Source of the DNA: Streptomyces sp. NBC_01235
GTDB taxonomy: Bacteria > Actinomycetota > Actinomycetes > Streptomycetales > Streptomycetaceae
Assembly: GCF_035989285.1 (NCBI RefSeq)
Contig: NZ_CP108513.1
Coordinates: 3,100,001-3,164,000, forward strand
DNA length: 64,000 nucleotides
Reading direction: 5' to 3'
Made by a program: the position numbers and the translations under genes. A model generated the notes under the pieces. It did no database searches, had not been told where the DNA came from, and saw only the letters and a list, made by a program, of their open reading frames with translations. Shown in pieces: positions 15,156 through 23,575 of the stretch; positions within the stretch are counted from its first letter, which is position 1; every line of letters begins with the position of its first letter.

Positions 15156-15488
15156 TCAGACGTTGAACCCGAGCGCCCGAAGCTGCTCACGGCCGTCGTC
15201 CGTGATCTTGTCCGGACCCCACGGCGGCATCCAGACCCAGTTGATGCGCAGCTCGTTGACCAGGCCGTCCGTGGCGGACTTCGCCTGGTCCTCGATGACG
15301 TCCGTCAGCGGGCAGGCCGCCGAGGTCAAGGTCATGTCGATCGTCGCGATGTTCGCGTCGTCGATGTGAATGCCGTAGATCAGCCCGAGGTTGACGACGT
15401 CGATGCCCAGTTCGGGGTCGACGACGTCGTACAGCGCCTCGCGGAGTTCCTCCTCCGAGGCCGGCTTCATCTCAACGGTCTCGCTCAT
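15156..15488 (-). CDS. sufT: Fe-S cluster assembly factor of the SufT/DUF59 family
   Basis: The ATG complementary to 15486-15488 overlaps the stop of sufU by 4 nt; the product has 110 residues. It is a DUF59 (MIP18-like) protein with LREALYDVVDPELGIDVVNL and LTSAACPLTDVIEDQ, which includes the conserved reactive cysteine, and a C-terminal WVWMPPWGPDKIT. SufT proteins help transfer or mature Fe-S clusters. It is the last gene of the suf operon, just before the hairpin terminator. Confidence 0.88.
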   Translation of the reverse strand: MSETVEMKPASEEELREALYDVVDPELGIDVVNLGLIYGIHIDDANIATIDMTLTSAACPLTDVIEDQAKSATDGLVNELRINWVWMPPWGPDKITDDGREQLRALGFNV

Positions 15489-15952
15489 GCCGTCTTCCTT
15501 TCGGCGTCGGCTCCGCCCAGGGCCTGGGCCGTCGCGTCCTTCCACGCCATCCAGCTGAGGAGGGCGCACTTGACCCGGGCCGGGTACTTGGAGACGCCGG
15601 CGAACGCGACCGCGTCCTCCAGCACCTCCTCCATCGCGTCGTCGGGCTCGATCCGGCCCTTGGACTGCATCAGCTCCAGGAAGGTCTCCTGGATCTTCTG
15701 CGCCTCGGCCAGGTCCTTGCCGACCAGGAGGTCGTTCAGGACGGACGCGCTCGCCTGGCTGATGGAGCAGCCCTGGCCCTCGTAGCTGACGTCCTCGATC
15801 CTGGTGCCGTCGTACCTCACACGCAGGGTGATCTCGTCGCCGCAGGTCGGGTTCACGTGGTGCACCTCGGCGTCGCCATCGCGCAGACCACGCCCGTGCG
15901 GGTGCTTGTAGTGGTCCAGGATGACTTCCTGGTACATCGAGTCCAGCTTCAT
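15485..15952 (-). CDS. sufU: SufU-type sulfur acceptor / scaffold
   Basis: The product has 155 residues, starting MKLDSMYQEVILDHYKHPHG. The three Zn-binding cysteines are visible in NPTCGDEI, GCSISQASAS and VKCALLSW, and the Asp-containing loop is present. In Gram-positive bacteria SufU accepts persulfide from SufS and activates it. It lies 19 bp downstream of sufS and overlaps sufT by 4 nt. Confidence 0.93.
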   Translation of the reverse strand: MKLDSMYQEVILDHYKHPHGRGLRDGDAEVHHVNPTCGDEITLRVRYDGTRIEDVSYEGQGCSISQASASVLNDLLVGKDLAEAQKIQETFLELMQSKGRIEPDDAMEEVLEDAVAFAGVSKYPARVKCALLSWMAWKDATAQALGGADAERKTA

Positions 15953-15971
15953 GCGTTTCCTCGCCAACCCC

Positions 15972-17228
15972 TCAGCCGAAGAAGTTCCGTACGTGCTCCA
16001 GACCGTCGACCAGAGCATCGATCTCGGCCGGCGTGGAGTACAGATAGAACGACGCTCGCGTGGTCGCGGGAATTCCGTAGCGCAGGCAGACGGGGCGGGC
16101 GCAGTGGTGGCCGACCCGGACCGCGATGCCCTGCTCGTCCAGCACCTGGCCCACGTCGTGCGGGTGGATGTCGCCGAGCGTGAAGGAGATCGCCGCACCC
16201 CGGTCCTCGGCCGTCGCCGGGCCGATGATCCGCAGGTCGGGAACCTCGCCGAGCCGCTTCACCGCGTACTCGGTGAGGGCGTGCTCATGGGCGAGGATCT
16301 TGTCCATGCCGATCGCGGACAGGTAGTCGATGGCAGCGCCCAGCCCGACCGCCTGCGCGACCGGCGGGGTGCCCGCCTCGAACTTGTGGGGCGCCGGGGC
16401 GTACGTCGACGAGTGCATCGACACGGTCTCGATCATCTCGCCGCCGCCGAGGAACGGGGGAAGGTCCTCGAGCAGCTCCTGACGGCCCCACAGGACGCCG
16501 ATGCCGGTCGGGCCGCACATCTTGTGGCCGGTGAAGGCCACGAAGTCGGCCTGGAGCGCCTGCACGTCCAGCGGCATGTGCGGTGCGGCCTGCGAGGCGT
16601 CGATGCAGACGAGCGCGCCGACCTCCTGGGCGCGGCGCACTATCGCCTCGACCGGGTTCACGGTGCCCAGGATGTTCGACACCAGCACGAAGGAGACGAT
16701 CTTCGTCTTCTCGGTGATGATCTCGTCGATGTTGGACAGGTCGAGCCGCCCGTCGTCGGTGAGGCCGAACCACTTCAGCTTCGCGCCCGTGCGCTGCGAC
16801 AGCAGCTGCCACGGCACGATGTTGGAGTGGTGCTCCATCTCCGTGATGACGATCTCGGTCTCGTGGTCCACGCGGTAGGGCTCGTCGGCCCAGCCCAGCA
16901 TGTTCGCCACGAGGTTGAGCGACTCGGAGGCGTTCTTGGTGAAGATCACCTCGTCGCGGCTCGGCGCGTTGACGAACGCGGCGACCTTGTCGCGCGCGCC
17001 CTCGTACAGCGCCGTTGCCTCCTCGGCGAGCACATGCACACCGCGGTGGACGTTGGCGTTGTAGCGCTCGTAGTACTCGTTCAAGGCGTCCAGTACCTGG
17101 CGCGGCTTCTGCGAGGTCGCCGCGTTGTCCAGGTACACGAGCTTCTTACCGTCGTGGACCTGGCGGTCCAGGATGGGGAAGTCCTTGCGGATCGCCTCGG
17201 TGTCGAGGAGGCCCGGCAGCTGTGTCAC
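15972..17228 (-). CDS. sufS: SufS cysteine desulfurase
   Basis: The 418-residue group II desulfurase takes sulfur from cysteine for cluster assembly. It shows VYLDNAATSQKPRQVLDAL, the PLP lysine K236 in FTGHKMCGPTG and the catalytic C376 in VGHHCARPVC. The short loop around the active-site cysteine is typical of enzymes that need a SufU or SufE partner. The start overlaps the sufC stop by 4 nt. Confidence 0.95.
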   Translation of the reverse strand: MTQLPGLLDTEAIRKDFPILDRQVHDGKKLVYLDNAATSQKPRQVLDALNEYYERYNANVHRGVHVLAEEATALYEGARDKVAAFVNAPSRDEVIFTKNASESLNLVANMLGWADEPYRVDHETEIVITEMEHHSNIVPWQLLSQRTGAKLKWFGLTDDGRLDLSNIDEIITEKTKIVSFVLVSNILGTVNPVEAIVRRAQEVGALVCIDASQAAPHMPLDVQALQADFVAFTGHKMCGPTGIGVLWGRQELLEDLPPFLGGGEMIETVSMHSSTYAPAPHKFEAGTPPVAQAVGLGAAIDYLSAIGMDKILAHEHALTEYAVKRLGEVPDLRIIGPATAEDRGAAISFTLGDIHPHDVGQVLDEQGIAVRVGHHCARPVCLRYGIPATTRASFYLYSTPAEIDALVDGLEHVRNFFG

Positions 17229-17989
17229 GCGGATACGCCACCCTTCGTGTAAACCTCGTAGCCCTCGTTCTCCAGCTTGTCGGCGAGCTCGGCGCCGCCG
17301 GACTCGACGATCTTGCCGGCGGAGAAGACGTGGACGAAGTCCGGCTTGATGTAGCGCAGGATGCGCGTGTAGTGCGTGATCAGCAGGGTGCCGACCTCGC
17401 CGGTCTCGCGGACGCGGTTGACGCCCTCGGAGACGACCCGGAGCGCGTCGACGTCGAGGCCGGAGTCGGTCTCGTCGAGGATCGCGATCTTCGGCTTGAG
17501 CAGCTCCAGCTGGAGGATCTCGTGGCGCTTCTTCTCGCCGCCGGAGAAGCCCTCGTTGACGTTGCGCTCGGCGAAGGACGGGTCCATGGAGAGGCGCTCC
17601 ATGGTCTCCTTGACCTCCTTCACCCAGGTACGGAGCTTGGGGGCCTCGCCGCGGATGGCGGTGGCGGAGGTGCGCAGGAAGTTCGACACGGACACACCGG
17701 GAACCTCGACGGGGTACTGCATCGCCAGGAAGAGGCCGGCGCGGGCGCGCTCGTCGACGGACATCTCCAGGACGTCCTCGCCGTCGAGCAGCACGGTGCC
17801 CTCGGTGATCGTGTACTTCGGGTGGCCCGCGAGGGAGTAGGCGAGGGTCGACTTGCCGGAGCCGTTGGGGCCCATGATGGCGTGCGTCTCGCCCTGCTTC
17901 ACGGTCAGGTCGACACCCTTGAGGATCTCCTTCGTGGCGTTGTCGGCCTCGACGGTGACGTGCAGGTCTCGGATTTCAAGCGTTGCCAT
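17225..17989 (-). CDS. sufC: SufC ATPase of the SufBCD scaffold
   Basis: The 254-residue ABC ATPase has Walker A GPNGSGKST (about residues 38-46), the signature FSGGEKKRHEILQL and Walker B KIAILDETDSGLD. SufC powers conformational change of SufBD during cluster assembly in the cytoplasm. It lies 7 bp after the Rieske gene and overlaps sufS by 4 nt. Confidence 0.95.
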   Translation of the reverse strand: MATLEIRDLHVTVEADNATKEILKGVDLTVKQGETHAIMGPNGSGKSTLAYSLAGHPKYTITEGTVLLDGEDVLEMSVDERARAGLFLAMQYPVEVPGVSVSNFLRTSATAIRGEAPKLRTWVKEVKETMERLSMDPSFAERNVNEGFSGGEKKRHEILQLELLKPKIAILDETDSGLDVDALRVVSEGVNRVRETGEVGTLLITHYTRILRYIKPDFVHVFSAGKIVESGGAELADKLENEGYEVYTKGGVSA

Positions 17990-17996
17990 GGGTGCC

Positions 17997-18314
17997 TCAG
18001 GACTCCTGGGTGAGGGAGACGAGCACGTCGTCCCCTTCGATCTTTACGGGGTATACGGGGACGGGGCGCGTCGCGGGAAGGCCGGACGGCTTGCCGGTGC
18101 GCAGGTCGAAGCTGGAGCCGTGCAGCCAGCACTCGATCTGGCAGTCCTCCACCTCGCCCTCCGAGAGCGAGACGTTCGCGTGGGAGCAGATGTCGTGGAT
18201 GGCGAACACCTCCCCCTCGGTTCGGACGACCGAGACCGGCGTGCCGTCGAGTTCCACCCGCTTCGGGGTGTCCTCCTCCAGCTCGCTCAGCCCGCAAGCG
18301 CGTACGTAGGCCAT
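17997..18314 (-). CDS. Rieske-type [2Fe-2S] ferredoxin within the suf operon
   Basis: The ATG complementary to 18312-18314 overlaps the sufD stop in TGATG and yields 105 residues. The Rieske motifs are DICSHANVSLSEG (Cys-x-His) and IECWLHGSSFDLRTG (Cys-x2-His), spaced as in the bacterial dioxygenase ferredoxin (NirD/BphF) type. Actinobacterial suf operons often carry this gene between sufD and sufC. It probably supplies electrons or acts as a cluster carrier, but its role in assembly is not established. Confidence 0.9.
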   Translation of the reverse strand: MAYVRACGLSELEEDTPKRVELDGTPVSVVRTEGEVFAIHDICSHANVSLSEGEVEDCQIECWLHGSSFDLRTGKPSGLPATRPVPVYPVKIEGDDVLVSLTQES

Positions 18315-19531
18315 CAGACGGTGGCCTCCAGCTCGGTCTCGATCCTGGCGAGCAGGCGCTCCTCGATGTCGTCGACACCGATCTGCTGGACCAGTTCGGC
18401 GAAGAAGCCGCGGACCACCAGGCGACGGGCCTCGTCGGCCGGGATGCCGCGGGCCATCAGGTAGAAGAGCTGCTCGTCGTCGAACCGGCCGGTGGCGGAG
18501 GCGTGACCGGCGCCGACGATCTCGCCGGTCTCGATCTCCAGGTTCGGAACGGAGTCGACCCGGGCGCCGTCGGTCAGCACCAGGTTGCGGTTCATCTCGT
18601 AGGTGTCCGTGCCCTCGGCCGTGGCCTCGATGAGCACGTCGCCGATCCACACCGCGTGCGCGGCGTCGCCCTGGAGGGCGCCCTTGTAGACGACGTGGGA
18701 CTTGCAGTGCGGGACGTTGTGGTCGACCAGCAGGCGGTGCTCCTGGTGCTGGCCGGCGTCCGTGAAGTACAGACCGAGCAGCTCGGCCTCGCCGCCGGTG
18801 CCGGCGTACGCCACGCGCGGGTGCAGACGGACGAGGTCGCCGCCGAAGGTCACGACGACCGACTTGAAACTGGCGTCCCGGCCGATGAGGGCGTTGTGCT
18901 GGGCCACGTGCACGGCCTTGTCGTCCCAGTCCTGGATGGAGACGACGGTCAGCTTCGCGCCGTCCCCGAGGATGTAGTCGACGTTGGCGGCGACCACGGC
19001 GTCACCGGTGTGGTCGATGACGACGACGGCCTCGGCGAAGGCACCCAGCTCGACGACCTGGTGGCCGTAGGAGACCCCGCCCTCGCCGTGCACCGCGATA
19101 CGGATCGGCTCGGTGAGCACCGTCTCCTTGGGGACGGTGACCACGCCGGCCTTCTCGAACGCGGAGTACGCCTGGGCGGCGACCCGGTCCACGGGGGTAC
19201 CCGCCCTGCCGAGCCGCGGGTCGTCACGGTCCACGAGTTCGACGGTGACGCCCTCGGGGGCCTCGACGGCGACCTTGACGCCCTCGCCGGACGCGACGGC
19301 GCTGCCGTCGTGCAGCCCGCGCAGCCGCTCCAGCGGGGTGAACCGCCACTCCTCCTCACGGCCGTGGGGGACCGGGAAGTCCGCGACGTCGAAGGACGGG
19401 GGCGCGCTCATGCGCGTGGCGACGGTCGACTCGGCGGCCACCGCGATCTGGCCGGCGGTGGTACTGCCCACCGGTAGGGGTCCCCCCGCCCGAGCGGATT
19501 CGAAGGTGGGGGAGTTCTGAGCCTCAGCCAT
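18314..19531 (-). CDS. sufD: SufD scaffold subunit
   Basis: The 405-residue product has FPVPHGREEEWRFTPLERL near the N-terminus, a central beta-helix and the C-terminal SUF domain (GAGHASATGRFDDEQLFYLM, ARGIPADEARRLVVRGFFAE). SufD pairs with SufB around SufC. Residues about 7-19 (SPTFESARAGGPL) are encoded by a repeated palindromic element and interrupt what is, as I recall from Streptomyces orthologues, a continuous AQN-IPVGSTTAG N-terminus. The insertion keeps the frame and lies in a disordered tail, so function is probably kept. Confidence 0.93.
   Translation of the reverse strand: MAEAQNSPTFESARAGGPLPVGSTTAGQIAVAAESTVATRMSAPPSFDVADFPVPHGREEEWRFTPLERLRGLHDGSAVASGEGVKVAVEAPEGVTVELVDRDDPRLGRAGTPVDRVAAQAYSAFEKAGVVTVPKETVLTEPIRIAVHGEGGVSYGHQVVELGAFAEAVVVIDHTGDAVVAANVDYILGDGAKLTVVSIQDWDDKAVHVAQHNALIGRDASFKSVVVTFGGDLVRLHPRVAYAGTGGEAELLGLYFTDAGQHQEHRLLVDHNVPHCKSHVVYKGALQGDAAHAVWIGDVLIEATAEGTDTYEMNRNLVLTDGARVDSVPNLEIETGEIVGAGHASATGRFDDEQLFYLMARGIPADEARRLVVRGFFAELVQQIGVDDIEERLLARIETELEATV
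19475..19514. repeat. Streptomyces-type palindromic repeat inserted in sufD
   Basis: On the coding strand the element runs CTCCCCCACCTTCGAA, TCCGCTCGGGCGGGGGG and ACCCCTA. Elements of this form (CTCCCCCA...CGCTCG...GGGGG) are common between Streptomyces genes. A relative lies in pgi at 44718-44758. Confidence 0.65.
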
Positions 19532-19588
19532 GGCTGTCGGTCTGCTCGCTTTCTTACGTGAGTGGCTTGATGGGACGGCGGTCGGGAC

Positions 19589-21010
19589 TTAGCCGACCGC
19601 GCCTTCCATCTGGAGCTCGATCAGCCGGTTGAGCTCGAGGGCGTACTCCATGGGCAGCTCCTTCGCGATGGGCTCGACGAAGCCGCGCACGATCATCGCC
19701 ATCGCCTCGAACTCGCTCAGACCACGGCTCATCAGGTAGAAGAGCTGGTCCTCGGAGACCTTGGAGACGGTGGCCTCGTGGCCCATGGACACGTCGTCCT
19801 CACGGACGTCCACGTAGGGGTACGTGTCGGAGCGGGAGATGGTGTCGACGAGCAGCGCGTCGCACAGCACGTTCGACTTGGAGCCGTGGGCGCCCTCGCC
19901 GATCTCGACGAGACCGCGGTAGGACGTACGACCGCCACCACGCGCCACCGACTTGGAGACGATGTTGGAGGAGGTGTTCGGCGCCATGTGGACCATCTTG
20001 GAGCCGGCGTCCTGGTGCTGGCCCTCGCCCGCGAAGGCGATGGAGAGCGTCTCGCCCTTGGCGTGCTCGCCCATCAGGTAGACGGCCGGGTACTTCATCG
20101 TCACCTTGGAGCCGATGTTGCCGTCGATCCACTCCATGGTCGCGCCCTCGTACGCCACGGCGCGCTTGGTGACCAGGTTGTAGACGTTGTTCGACCAGTT
20201 CTGGATGGTCGTGTAACGGCAGCGGGCGTTCTTCTTGACGATGATCTCGACCACGGCGCTGTGCAGCGAGTCCGACTTGTAGATCGGGGCCGTACAGCCT
20301 TCGACGTAGTGCACGTAGGCGCCCTCGTCGACGATGATCAGGGTCCGCTCGAACTGGCCCATGTTCTCCGTGTTGATGCGGAAGTAGGCCTGGAGCGGGA
20401 TCTCCACGTGCACGCCCTTCGGCACGTAGATGAAGGAGCCGCCCGACCACACGGCGGTGTTCAGCGACGCGAACTTGTTGTCGCCGACCGGGATGACGGT
20501 GCCGAAGTACTCCTTGAAGAGCTCCGGGTGCTCCTTCAGCGCCGTGTCGGTGTCGAGGAAGATGACGCCCTGCTCCTCCAGGTCCTCACGGATCTGGTGG
20601 TAGACGACCTCCGACTCGTACTGGGCCGCGACACCGGCGACGAGGCGCTGCTTCTCCGCCTCGGGGATGCCGAGCTTGTCGTACGTGTTCTTGATGTCCT
20701 CGGGCAGGTCCTCCCAGGACTCCGCCTGCTTCTCCGTGGAGCGCACGAAGTACTTGATGTTGTCGAAGTCGATGCCCGACAGGTCCGAGCCCCAGTTCGG
20801 CATGGGCTTCTTCTCGAAGAGGCGCAGGCCCTTCAGACGAAGCTTGGTCATCCACTCCGGCTCGTTCTTCTTGGCGGAGATGTCCCGGACGACGTCCTCG
20901 TTGATGCCGCGCTTGGCAGAGGCACCGGCCGTGTCGGAGTCGGCCCAGCCGTATTCGTACTTACCCAGGCCCTCGAGTTCGGGGTGGGCAGTCTCCGTGG
21001 GGAGAGTCAT
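19589..21010 (-). CDS. sufB: SufB scaffold subunit
   Basis: The ATG complementary to 21008-21010 ([20 protein letters not shown]) gives 473 residues and overlaps the sufR stop by 4 nt; the longer frame upstream belongs to sufR in another frame. Conserved SufB segments are present: [19 protein letters not shown], the beta-helix with VYVPKGV-like [40 protein letters not shown] (containing the key Cys) and [20 protein letters not shown]. It is the cluster-building subunit of SufBC2D. It is preceded by sufR. Confidence 0.95.
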   Translation of the reverse strand: MTLPTETAHPELEGLGKYEYGWADSDTAGASAKRGINEDVVRDISAKKNEPEWMTKLRLKGLRLFEKKPMPNWGSDLSGIDFDNIKYFVRSTEKQAESWEDLPEDIKNTYDKLGIPEAEKQRLVAGVAAQYESEVVYHQIREDLEEQGVIFLDTDTALKEHPELFKEYFGTVIPVGDNKFASLNTAVWSGGSFIYVPKGVHVEIPLQAYFRINTENMGQFERTLIIVDEGAYVHYVEGCTAPIYKSDSLHSAVVEIIVKKNARCRYTTIQNWSNNVYNLVTKRAVAYEGATMEWIDGNIGSKVTMKYPAVYLMGEHAKGETLSIAFAGEGQHQDAGSKMVHMAPNTSSNIVSKSVARGGGRTSYRGLVEIGEGAHGSKSNVLCDALLVDTISRSDTYPYVDVREDDVSMGHEATVSKVSEDQLFYLMSRGLSEFEAMAMIVRGFVEPIAKELPMEYALELNRLIELQMEGAVG

Positions 21011-21741
21011 GCGGGGTTCCTCCCGGCCGTGCTTGCAGATGCGTTGTGGGAAATCTTGGGGATGAACGTCGTGCAGACGCCGTCGCCGTGGGCGATGGTC
21101 GCCAGTCGCTGTACATGAGTGCCCAGCAACTGCGAGAAGATCTCGGTCTCCGCCTCGCACAGCTGCGGGAACTTCTCGGCGACATGGGCGACGGGGCAGT
21201 GGTGCTGGCACAGCTGCTCGCCGACCGGTGCGCTACGCGCCGTAGCAGCGTACCCGTCCGCACTCAGGGCCTTGGCCAGGGCTTCGGTCCGCTCCTCGGG
21301 GGCGGCGGCCTCGACGACCTCGCGGTACGCGGCCGCCTGTTCGGCGATCCTGGCGCGTGCGAAGGCGACGACCGCCTCCTCCCCGCCGAACCGCTCCTGG
21401 ATCCAGCGCAGGGCGTCCGCGGCGAGCTTGTCGTAGGACTGGTCGAAGGCGTCACGGCCGCAGTCGGTGAGGGCGAAGACCTTGGCGGGGCGCCCGCGGG
21501 TCCGCGCTCCGTACACCCGCTGCTCACGGGCCTCCACGACGTCGTCGGCGACCAGTGCGTCGAGGTGACGGCGCACGGCGGCGGGAGTGAGCCCCAGCCG
21601 TCCGGCCAGCTCGGTCACGGTCGACGGCCCGTGGCCCAGGATGGATCGCGCGACCCGGTTGCGCGTCGAGCGCTCACCGGTCGCGTGCTCCTCCTGGAGG
21701 GTCCCCGTGGGGGTCTCCCGAGCCTCGCCGACGTTTTTCAC
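21007..21741 (-). CDS. sufR: SufR-type Fe-S cluster-sensing repressor of the suf operon
   Basis: The GTG complementary to 21739-21741 gives 244 residues starting [21 protein letters not shown] winged helix occupies about residues 30-95 ([40 protein letters not shown]). The C-terminal half holds three clustered cysteines, [19 protein letters not shown], which bind a [4Fe-4S] cluster in this family. A palindrome of the CAAC-N6-GTTG type overlaps the start codon. A -10-like AACAAT lies 6 nt before the GTG, so the mRNA is probably leaderless and the protein autoregulates. Loss of the cluster would derepress suf. Confidence 0.9.
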   Translation of the reverse strand: MKNVGEARETPTGTLQEEHATGERSTRNRVARSILGHGPSTVTELAGRLGLTPAAVRRHLDALVADDVVEAREQRVYGARTRGRPAKVFALTDCGRDAFDQSYDKLAADALRWIQERFGGEEAVVAFARARIAEQAAAYREVVEAAAPEERTEALAKALSADGYAATARSAPVGEQLCQHHCPVAHVAEKFPQLCEAETEIFSQLLGTHVQRLATIAHGDGVCTTFIPKISHNASASTAGRNPA

Positions 21742-21754
21742 AACGCCATTGTTG
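21741..21754. promoter_or_regulatory. SufR operator CAAC-N6-GTTG
   Basis: CAACGCCATTGTTG is an inverted repeat CAAC-N6-GTTG, the motif I recall as reported for SufR of Streptomyces. It shares one base with the sufR start codon and covers the predicted -10 region, so bound SufR would block the whole suf operon. Confidence 0.75.
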
Positions 21755-21813
21755 CGTAATTCCTCAGAGGCAGGCAAGCCGCGTCCGGACGGCCGGGCGG
21801 TGCCCTGCATCAC

Positions 21814-21827
21814 TTAGGCATACCTAA
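21814..21827. promoter_or_regulatory. Iron-box-like site (DmdR/IdeR type)
   Basis: TTAGGCATACCTAA has the half sites TTAGG and CCTAA. Aligned with the 19-bp iron box, its right 14 positions match at 12 places, while the outer left half is missing. It lies 73 bp upstream of the sufR start and about 98 bp upstream of the acetyltransferase gene on the other strand. Confidence 0.45.
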
Positions 21828-21846
21828 TGTGACCTGGAGAAACGAT

Positions 21847-21862
21847 CTTTGATCGATCAGAG
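21847..21862. promoter_or_regulatory. Near-perfect 16-bp palindrome upstream of the acetyltransferase gene
   Basis: CTTTGATCGATCAGAG differs from perfect symmetry at a single base pair. It lies 63 bp before the ATG of the acetyltransferase-like gene and may be an operator. The cognate regulator is not evident. Confidence 0.4.
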
Positions 21863-21924
21863 CGAGGGCGGCGGCCGATTAAATCACTGGCCTGCCAAGC
21901 CCCCGTCGGGGACACTGCCGGACC

Positions 21925-22737
21925 ATGCCCACACCCCCTCCCACCGGCCCACTTGTCACCCGGAACAGCCTCGCCACGGAGCTTTGCGCGCTGGGTGTCG
22001 AACCCGGAGAAATCCTCCTCGTCCATTCCTCGCTCAGTTCGCTCGGCTGGGTCTGCGGAGGCGCCGTCGCGGTCGTGCGCGGACTGCTGGACGCGCTCGG
22101 TCCGGATGGCACGATCGTGGTCCCCACCCAGTCCGGGGACCTGTCCGATCCGGCGGTGTGGGGCAATCCGCCGGTGCCCGAGGCGTGGTGGGAGACGATC
22201 CGGGCCACCATGCCCGCCTTCGACCCCCTCGTCACCCCCTCCCGCGGCGTCGGAGTGATCCCGGAAACGGTCCGCACCTGGCCCGGCGCCCTGCGCAGCG
22301 CGCACCCGCAGACGTCGTTCGCGGCGCTCGGGGCCCGCGCGGCGGAGATCGTGGACGGGCACGCGCCGGACTGCCGGCTGGGCGAGCACAGCCCGCTGGC
22401 CCGGCTGGAGAAGCTGGGCGCGCGGGTGCTGCTGCTGGGCGCCGACTACGGCACCTGCACCGCCTTCCACCTCGCCGAGTACCGCATACCGTCGCCGCTC
22501 GTGCAGGTGGGCCGGCCGGGCTCCGCGGGCTGGGAGGTGGTCACCGAGGTCTCGATCACCTCCGACCGGTTCGACGAACTGGGCCACGACTTCGAACGGG
22601 ACCGCCCCATCACCCGGGGGAAGGTGGGCGCCGCCGACGTACGGCTGTTCCCGGTGGCGGACGCGGCGAGGTACGCCCAGCGGTGGCTGGGACTGCACAG
22701 ATCTCGCGAGGAAGAGGTGGCGTCCGAAGGCTCCTGA
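21925..22737 (+). CDS. AAC(3)-family aminoglycoside N-acetyltransferase-like protein
   Basis: The 270-residue protein follows the antibiotic_NAT (AAC(3)) pattern: LLVHSSLSSLGWVCGG near residue 30, GTIVVPTQSGDLSDP, the segment FDPLVTPSRGVGVIPE, RSAHPQTSFAALG with the catalytic-loop His, and RVLLLGADYGTCTAFHLAEY. The family transfers acetyl from acetyl-CoA to the 3-amino group of 2-deoxystreptamine aminoglycosides. Many Streptomyces have chromosomal members with unknown or weak drug activity, so resistance cannot be claimed from sequence. It lies 71 bp upstream of the two-component cluster on the same strand. Confidence 0.85.
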   Translation: MPTPPPTGPLVTRNSLATELCALGVEPGEILLVHSSLSSLGWVCGGAVAVVRGLLDALGPDGTIVVPTQSGDLSDPAVWGNPPVPEAWWETIRATMPAFDPLVTPSRGVGVIPETVRTWPGALRSAHPQTSFAALGARAAEIVDGHAPDCRLGEHSPLARLEKLGARVLLLGADYGTCTAFHLAEYRIPSPLVQVGRPGSAGWEVVTEVSITSDRFDELGHDFERDRPITRGKVGAADVRLFPVADAARYAQRWLGLHRSREEEVASEGS

Positions 22738-22808
22738 GGGCCATGAGCCCGGTGTGGCAGAAGTGGAGAATTCCTCCTACTTTGTAAGAACTGCCGCACT
22801 CGGTCGGG

Positions 22809-23201
22809 ATGGCGATGAACTCTCAGCACGCACGCGTACACGTTCTGCTGGTCGAGGACGACCACGACGTCAGCGCCCTGCTGGAGCGGCATCTCAGCGG
22901 TCTGGGATGTCGGGTGACCATCGCGGACTCGGGCGAGGAAGGGCTGGACCTGGCGTTCGCCGACCCCCCGGACATGGCCATCGTCGACATACTGCTGCCC
23001 GGCATCGACGGGCGCGAGGTCATCCGCCGACTGCGAGCGGACGAGCGGAGCAAGCGGTGCCACCTCGTCGTGTCGTCCGTGCTCGACCCGGAGGATCTGT
23101 CCGAGCTCGCGACCGACGAGATACTGACCAAGCCGTTCCGGCAGGCGGCGGTGGCGCGGCTCCTCGACTCCTACCGGAGCTCCGTATCGCAGGAGGAGTA
23201 A
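22809..23201 (+). CDS. Receiver-only response regulator (first of two)
   Basis: The 130-residue single-domain receiver has the acidic pair EDD (16-18), phospho-acceptor D60 in MAIVDILLPG and K108 in ILTKPF. It has no output domain. The region between the usual Ser/Thr and the Lys is short and divergent (VVSSVLDPEDLSELATDE), suggesting altered switching. A second ATG at 22815 is possible; neither has a strong Shine-Dalgarno. Its stop overlaps the next start (TAATG). It probably relays phosphate from the kinase encoded at the end of the unit or binds a partner protein. Confidence 0.88.
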   Translation: MAMNSQHARVHVLLVEDDHDVSALLERHLSGLGCRVTIADSGEEGLDLAFADPPDMAIVDILLPGIDGREVIRRLRADERSKRCHLVVSSVLDPEDLSELATDEILTKPFRQAAVARLLDSYRSSVSQEE

Positions 23202-23575
23202 TGGCTCGTGTCCTGATCGCCGACGACGACGCCGACATTCGGGACCTCGTGGCGTTCAAGCTGGTCCAGAGCGGTCACCAGGTCACCGCCGTGGAGGACG
23301 GCATGGCCGCGCTGCGCACGGTGCGCGAGCAGCCGCTGGATCTCGTACTCCTCGACATACGCATGCCGGGGCTGTCGGGGCTGGACGTGTGCCGGGAGCT
23401 GCGCGCCTGCGACGACACCGCGTCACTGCCCGTCATCCTCATCACAGCCCGGTCCCAGGAAGGAGACGTCGAACTCGGCTTCGCCGCGGGCGCCGACGAC
23501 TACATCGTCAAGCCCTTCAGCCCGCGCGAGCTGTCCAGCCGGGTCACCGCGGTGCTCACCCGGGTCGAGCGGTGA
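23201..23575 (+). CDS. Receiver-only response regulator (second of two)
   Basis: The ATG at 23201 is preceded by AGGAGG about 5 nt upstream and overlaps the previous stop. The 124-residue product is a complete CheY-like receiver: IADDDADIRDLV, D52 in VLLDIRMPGLSG, T83 in LITARS and K104 in YIVKPFSPRE. It lacks any output domain and is more canonical than the first receiver. It overlaps the HEAT-repeat gene by 4 nt (GTGA), so protein-protein output, perhaps onto the HEAT or glycosyltransferase protein, is a reasonable inference. Confidence 0.9.
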   Translation: MARVLIADDDADIRDLVAFKLVQSGHQVTAVEDGMAALRTVREQPLDLVLLDIRMPGLSGLDVCRELRACDDTASLPVILITARSQEGDVELGFAAGADDYIVKPFSPRELSSRVTAVLTRVER

